The position numbers were made by a program, and so were the translations under genes. A DNA stretch of 64,000 nucleotides. Source: SZUA-265 sp965651905. Lineage in GTDB: Bacteria > Myxococcota_A > Polyangia > Polyangiales > Polyangiaceae. The first letter of the stretch is position 1, and each line of letters opens with the position of its first letter. This document shows, piece by piece, positions 63,079 to 64,000 of the stretch. The notes under the pieces are model-generated. The model saw nothing but the letters and a program-made list of their open reading frames with translations. It made no database searches and was not told the DNA's origin. The stretch lies in the NCBI GenBank assembly GCA_965651905.1, contig CBFGUG010000002.1:124001-188000 (forward strand), in the 5' to 3' direction.

Positions 63079-64000
63079 GTGTCGCAGCCGATCAAAGGAC
63101 GCCCGACGGGGCGCTTCACACAACACCGCAGGATGGATCAGTTGCGTGAGTTGCTCACGCGTTACCCCAAGGGCCTGACGCTCTACGAACTCGCCGAGTT
63201 ACTCAAAGTAACTCCGAGAACCATGCGCCGCTACATGAGCGAACTGGCCGACGAGTACGAGCTGGAACAAAGCGAGGAGCGCCCGGGTGGAGTGCGGCGC
63301 TGGCGAATCCCCGCGTCCGAACTGCCCCGCAAAATCGAGCTGCGACGCACCCAAGCGTATTCGCTGCTCGCCGCACGGCGCATCTTCGAGATGATGAAGG
63401 GCTCGACGCTGTACGACGAGATCAGCCTGGCCGTGAACAAGCTGACGGGGTTGGCCCATCGCACTGGTCGCGGTCCGAACGCGGGGAGTGCCGATTTCCG
63501 CCTCGAGGACCGCTTCTTGTACGTCCCGTTCGTGCCCAAGAACTACCAGCAAAAGACTGAAGAGCTCGACGACTTGTTTCAGTCGGTCTCTGACCTGCGC
63601 CCGATGAAGCTGCGCTACAGAAGCCGCGGCAAGAGCTCGGACGAGCGCATCACGATTCACCCCTACGCGATGGTGCTGCACCGAGACTCGATCTACTGCG
63701 TTGGCTACCACACGGAAAAAAAAGAGATCCGGACCTTTCTGCTCGATCGCATGCGCGACACCCAGTCGTCAGCCACTGAGCGCTTCGAGCTACCCGAAGA
63801 CTTCAGCATCGACGACTACTTTCAGGGCGAGTTCGGCATTTGGAAGGCCGCCACACAACACGACGTGGTGATCGAGTTCGACGAACATGCTGCCGAATAC
63901 GTTCGAATGCGGCAGGTACATCCTTCGCAGAAGTTGACGCCGCTTGCAGGCGGCCGCTTGCGGCTTTCGCTTCGTGTGGGTAACCTGAACCAGCTAACGA
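63079..64000 (+). CDS. WYL-domain transcriptional regulator, N-terminal part (runs off the window)
   Basis: 307 residues visible, no stop before base 64000. The GTG at 63079 is the only start after an in-frame stop at 63070-63072, and AAAGGTAAG precedes it. An N-terminal helix-turn-helix (LRELLTRYPKGLTLYELAEL, then LKVTPRTMRRYMSELADEYE) binds DNA. The WYL domain follows at about 180-250 (MKLRYRSRGKSSDERITIHP; YAMVLHRDSIYCVGYHTEKK; TFLLDRM), a ligand-sensing fold known to bind nucleic acids or nucleotides in PafBC/DriD-type regulators. The signature WYL tripeptide reads IYC here. Confidence 0.85.
   Translation, partial: MSQPIKGRPTGRFTQHRRMDQLRELLTRYPKGLTLYELAELLKVTPRTMRRYMSELADEYELEQSEERPGGVRRWRIPASELPRKIELRRTQAYSLLAARRIFEMMKGSTLYDEISLAVNKLTGLAHRTGRGPNAGSADFRLEDRFLYVPFVPKNYQQKTEELDDLFQSVSDLRPMKLRYRSRGKSSDERITIHPYAMVLHRDSIYCVGYHTEKKEIRTFLLDRMRDTQSSATERFELPEDFSIDDYFQGEFGIWKAATQHDVVIEFDEHAAEYVRMRQVHPSQKLTPLAGGRLRLSLRVGNLNQLT

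Overview
The window reads as a high-GC chromosome segment from a myxobacterium-type organism (Myxococcota, perhaps Polyangiia). This placement is an inference from gene content: a zinc-ribbon/Ser-Thr kinase/ATPase fusion, an FHA-DUF4388 protein, DUF4398/OmpA lipoproteins, a mevalonate-pathway HMG-CoA synthase, a very long RpoD and a secreted zincin with the CxxDxDC Cys pattern common in that phylum. I saw no rRNA, convincing tRNA, CRISPR array, insertion sequence or prophage. The region looks like core chromosome in short, tightly packed operons, many joined by 4-base ATGA/GTGA overlaps.

Layout. 1-3934 (minus): periplasmic protease HtrA, a LysM lytic transglycosylase and the 5' end of glmU, a cell-envelope set. 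4102-9105 (minus): a compact chemosensory operon cheA-cheW-cheW-cheR-cheB. 9399-12404 (plus): a membrane-anchored unknown, a small unknown, a TlpA-like thioredoxin and dusB. 12438-13498 (minus): guanine deaminase and a nitroreductase. 13573-17394 (minus): one 1273-residue polypeptide joining uroporphyrinogen-III synthase, NirB and NirD. 18025-20112 (minus): rpoD with a basic, low-complexity N-terminal tail. 20605-22080 (minus): HMG-CoA synthase. 22397-26289 (plus): an island of unknown proteins including an 873-residue orphan. 26313-31973 (minus): the 2-oxoglutarate dehydrogenase operon sucA-sucB-lpd. 32277-38387: NHL-propeller lipoprotein, YggX, a PDZ protein, HflK/HflC, DUF3293. 38517-44509 (minus): a two-component pair, then glycogen debranching enzyme, AroE and XseA in a coupled cluster. 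44791-48003: a Cys/His-peptidase-like lipoprotein facing two DUF4398 lipoproteins, with terminator hairpins between. 48320-59481 (plus): biotin carboxylase, the kinase/ATPase, a SMI1/KNR4 protein, a 1484-residue metalloprotease lipoprotein and CorA. 59508-64000: FHA-DUF4388, a GAF histidine kinase and the start of a WYL regulator.

The most unusual item is the HemD-NirB-NirD fusion, which puts an enzyme making the siroheme precursor on the same chain as the siroheme enzyme that needs it. Other points worth following are the 873-residue orphan with a hairpin and a tiny overlapping leader ORF, the RpoD tail, an orphan terminator between rpoD and the nitrite reductase gene, and a structured gap upstream of rpoD. 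All family assignments were made by eye from motifs; no database search was run.
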